Part shown: in pieces, positions 5,952-7,182 of the stretch
Layout of the letters: each line of letters starts with the position of its first letter
How positions within the stretch are numbered: position 1 is the first letter of the stretch
DNA from: Campylobacterota bacterium
GTDB taxonomy: Bacteria; Campylobacterota; Campylobacteria; Campylobacterales; Sulfurovaceae
DNA length: 7,182 bases
Assembly (NCBI GenBank): GCA_013153345.1
Contig: JAADEQ010000144.1
Location: 1-7,182, forward strand
Direction of reading: 5' to 3'
Notes under the pieces: model-generated
Seen by the model: the letters and a program-made list of their open reading frames with translations, nothing else
Database searches by the model: none
What the model was told of the DNA's origin: nothing
Made by a program: the position numbers and the translations under genes

Positions 5952-6904
5952 TGGCTTTAACTAATATTAAAAACTTAAAAGAGTTCTCAACTGTTAATGA
6001 GAGATTAGAAGGGGCTCATCTTTTATGTCCAGGGTGTGCTCACTCCATGATTGTAAGAGAGTTAATGAATGCAACTGATGATAACCTTGTAATTGCAACA
6101 AATACAGGATGTTTAGAGGTTTCAACTGCAGTATATCCATACACCTCTTGGGATACATCTTGGATTCATATTGGGTTTGAAAATGCAGCAAGTGCAGTTA
6201 GTGGGGCTGAGGCGATGTATAAGGCAAGAAAGAGAAAAGGAACTCTAAAAGATCCTGATGCTCCGGTTAAATTTGTTGCATTTGGTGGAGATGGAAGTAC
6301 TTATGATATTGGATTTCAATGGCTAAGTGGAGCAATTGAGAGAGGTCATGATTTTGTATATATCTGTTTAGATAATGAAAACTATGCAAATACCGGAGGT
6401 CAAAGAAGCTCAGCTACTCCAATTGGAGCTAGTACTTCTACTGCAAAAGCAGGACGCGTTAGCTATGGTAAAAAAGAGAAGAAAAAAGATATTGTTGGAA
6501 TTATGGCAGCTCATGGTGCTCCATATGTTGCACAGCTCTCACCAAATAAGTGGAAGATTATGGCAAAAGGTTTTCAAAAAGCACTTGAGACTGAAGGGCC
6601 TTGTTTTATTAACACGGTGAGCGCTTGTACAACTGAGTGGAAGTTTGACCCAAAAGATACAATTCATATTACTGACCTTGCAACTGATAGTTTGATGTTT
6701 CCAATTTATGAAATTATTAATGGAACAGAGCTAAATATCTTATATAGACCAAAAAATATTATTCCAGTTGAAGAGTATTTAGCAGCTCAAGGAAGATATA
6801 AACATCTATTTAAGCCAGAAAACCGCCATGTAATTGATATGATTCAAAAAGAGGTAGATGAGAGATGGGAATATCTTCAAAGAAGAGAAGAGGCAAGAGT
6901 TTAA
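5951..6904 (+). CDS. porB: Pyruvate:ferredoxin oxidoreductase, beta subunit
   Basis: The beta subunit (317 aa) binds the diphosphate and Mg2+ end of thiamine diphosphate and the cluster nearest the active site. CPGCAHS gives C26 and C29; with C54 (NTGCLE) and C226 (SACTTEW) these are the four expected [4Fe-4S] ligands. The TPP motif begins GGDGSTYDIG (112-121) and ends about 30 residues later at DNENYANTGGQ (141-151). It starts with a stop/start overlap TAATG on porA and uses the AAGGGG ribosome site 6 bases upstream. The C-terminal 30 residues are charged and helical. A perfect palindrome covers its stop codon and leads into the next gene. In autotrophic relatives this enzyme acts as pyruvate synthase alongside the reductive TCA cycle; direction cannot be read from the sequence. 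Confidence 0.95.
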   Translation: MALTNIKNLKEFSTVNERLEGAHLLCPGCAHSMIVRELMNATDDNLVIATNTGCLEVSTAVYPYTSWDTSWIHIGFENAASAVSGAEAMYKARKRKGTLKDPDAPVKFVAFGGDGSTYDIGFQWLSGAIERGHDFVYICLDNENYANTGGQRSSATPIGASTSTAKAGRVSYGKKEKKKDIVGIMAAHGAPYVAQLSPNKWKIMAKGFQKALETEGPCFINTVSACTTEWKFDPKDTIHITDLATDSLMFPIYEIINGTELNILYRPKNIIPVEEYLAAQGRYKHLFKPENRHVIDMIQKEVDERWEYLQRREEARV

Positions 6905-6910
6905 CTCTTG
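6894..6910. repeat. Perfect palindrome over the porB stop codon
   Basis: CAAGAGTT (6894-6901), one T, then AACTCTTG (6903-6910) form an 8-bp perfect inverted repeat. As RNA it can form a CAAGAG/CUCUUG stem with a UUUAA loop containing the porB stop. It would tie up AAGAG, a weak ribosome-site candidate, and the possible TTG start at 6908 of the next gene. No T-run follows directly, so it is not a clear terminator. Confidence 0.65.
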
Positions 6911-6913
6911 CTT

Positions 6914-7182
6914 ATGCAACTAACTCTTCTTATATTTTTAATTATTGGATTTTTCCTTCAAAAAACCCTCTCAATAAAAACTCAAAAGAGCTTATCACTC
7001 TTTTTAAATAGATTTATTATCTATCTTAGTTTGCCATCTTTAGTGCTTTATTATCTAAAAGATATAACTCTTAGCCCAGCTTTTTATATACCTATATTTA
7101 CAGCTTGGGGAGTATTTTTGGTAGTTGCTTTGGCTCTGTTTGCTCTTTATAAAGCTTTTAATCTATCAAAAGAGCTTACTGC
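6914..7182 (+). CDS. AEC-family transporter (auxin efflux carrier type), N-terminal part, cut by the window edge
   Basis: An open frame continues off the right end; 89 complete codons are visible. It starts as a membrane protein: helix 1 about residues 4-15 (TLLIFLIIGFFL), helix 2 about 32-50 containing FIIYLSLPSLVLYYL, and helix 3 about 57-80 (start IPIFTAWGVFLV). The hydrophobic segment with the conserved pattern YxSLPxLVL is typical of the second helix of AEC carriers, secondary transporters related to YfdV and MdcF. Full members are around 300 aa with about ten helices. ATG at 6914 is chosen as start. An in-frame TTG at 6908 is also possible and sits closer to the purine-rich GAAGAGG (6887-6893). 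The gap to porB is only 9 bases, so it is probably co-transcribed with por. Substrate is unknown; organic acids are known for some family members. Confidence 0.72.
   Translation, partial: MQLTLLIFLIIGFFLQKTLSIKTQKSLSLFLNRFIIYLSLPSLVLYYLKDITLSPAFYIPIFTAWGVFLVVALALFALYKAFNLSKELT

Noticed and set aside
3968..6620. Several 61-93 codon frames inside the por genes on either strand
   Set aside because: All sit within genes with clear catalytic and cluster-binding motifs; their translations are Leu/Gln/His-rich shadows.
4257..6904. 2-oxoglutarate:ferredoxin oxidoreductase instead of pyruvate enzyme
   Set aside because: The gamma-delta-alpha-beta order, the extended delta subunit and the AYPITPSTP and RGDHSD blocks of the alpha subunit match the Helicobacter-type POR rather than the OorDABC order.

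Overview
The window is very A+T-rich and gene-dense. Gene content and style point to the Campylobacterota (the former Epsilonproteobacteria), most likely a sulfur-metabolising, autotrophic or microaerophilic member of the Sulfurimonas, Sulfurovum, Nautilia or Caminibacter kind. The evidence is the four-subunit pyruvate:ferredoxin oxidoreductase in gamma-delta-alpha-beta order (the Helicobacter and Campylobacter order), a long sulfide:quinone oxidoreductase, heavy AGA and A/T-ending codon use, and promoters that look like a lone T-rich -10 box. I cannot fix the genus from sequence alone.

Layout. On the minus strand, reading right to left, a 490-aa sulfide:quinone oxidoreductase (sqr, 352-1824) is followed by a 172-bp gap rich in inverted and direct repeats. 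A 53-aa unrecognised basic protein (18-179) comes next. A 165-bp A+T-rich divergent promoter region (1825-1989) separates sqr from a plus-strand family-5 (peptide/nickel type) periplasmic substrate-binding protein (1990-3498). That gene starts with TTG and ends at a convincing intrinsic terminator (3514-3552). After a 129-bp leader comes the por operon: porG (3682-4245), porD (4257-4706), porA (4716-5951) and porB (5951-6904). The gaps are 11 bp, 9 bp and a 1-bp stop/start overlap. Directly after porB, with a perfect palindrome over its stop codon, an AEC-family (auxin efflux carrier type) membrane transporter begins and runs off the right edge.

How the genes work together. SQR feeds electrons from sulfide into the quinone pool. 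POR interconverts pyruvate with acetyl-CoA and CO2 using a low-potential carrier. In reductive-TCA autotrophs of this phylum it runs as pyruvate synthase, and in heterotrophic relatives as the pyruvate-oxidising enzyme. The AEC transporter, apparently in the same transcript, may move an organic acid linked to this metabolism (inference). The binding protein has no permease or ATPase genes beside it here.

Most of the window is recognisable core metabolism. The less explained parts are the repeat-rich sqr 3' region, the small downstream protein, and the palindrome at the porB/transporter junction. I see no RNA genes, insertion sequences or CRISPR arrays, and no clear sign of an undescribed multi-gene system.
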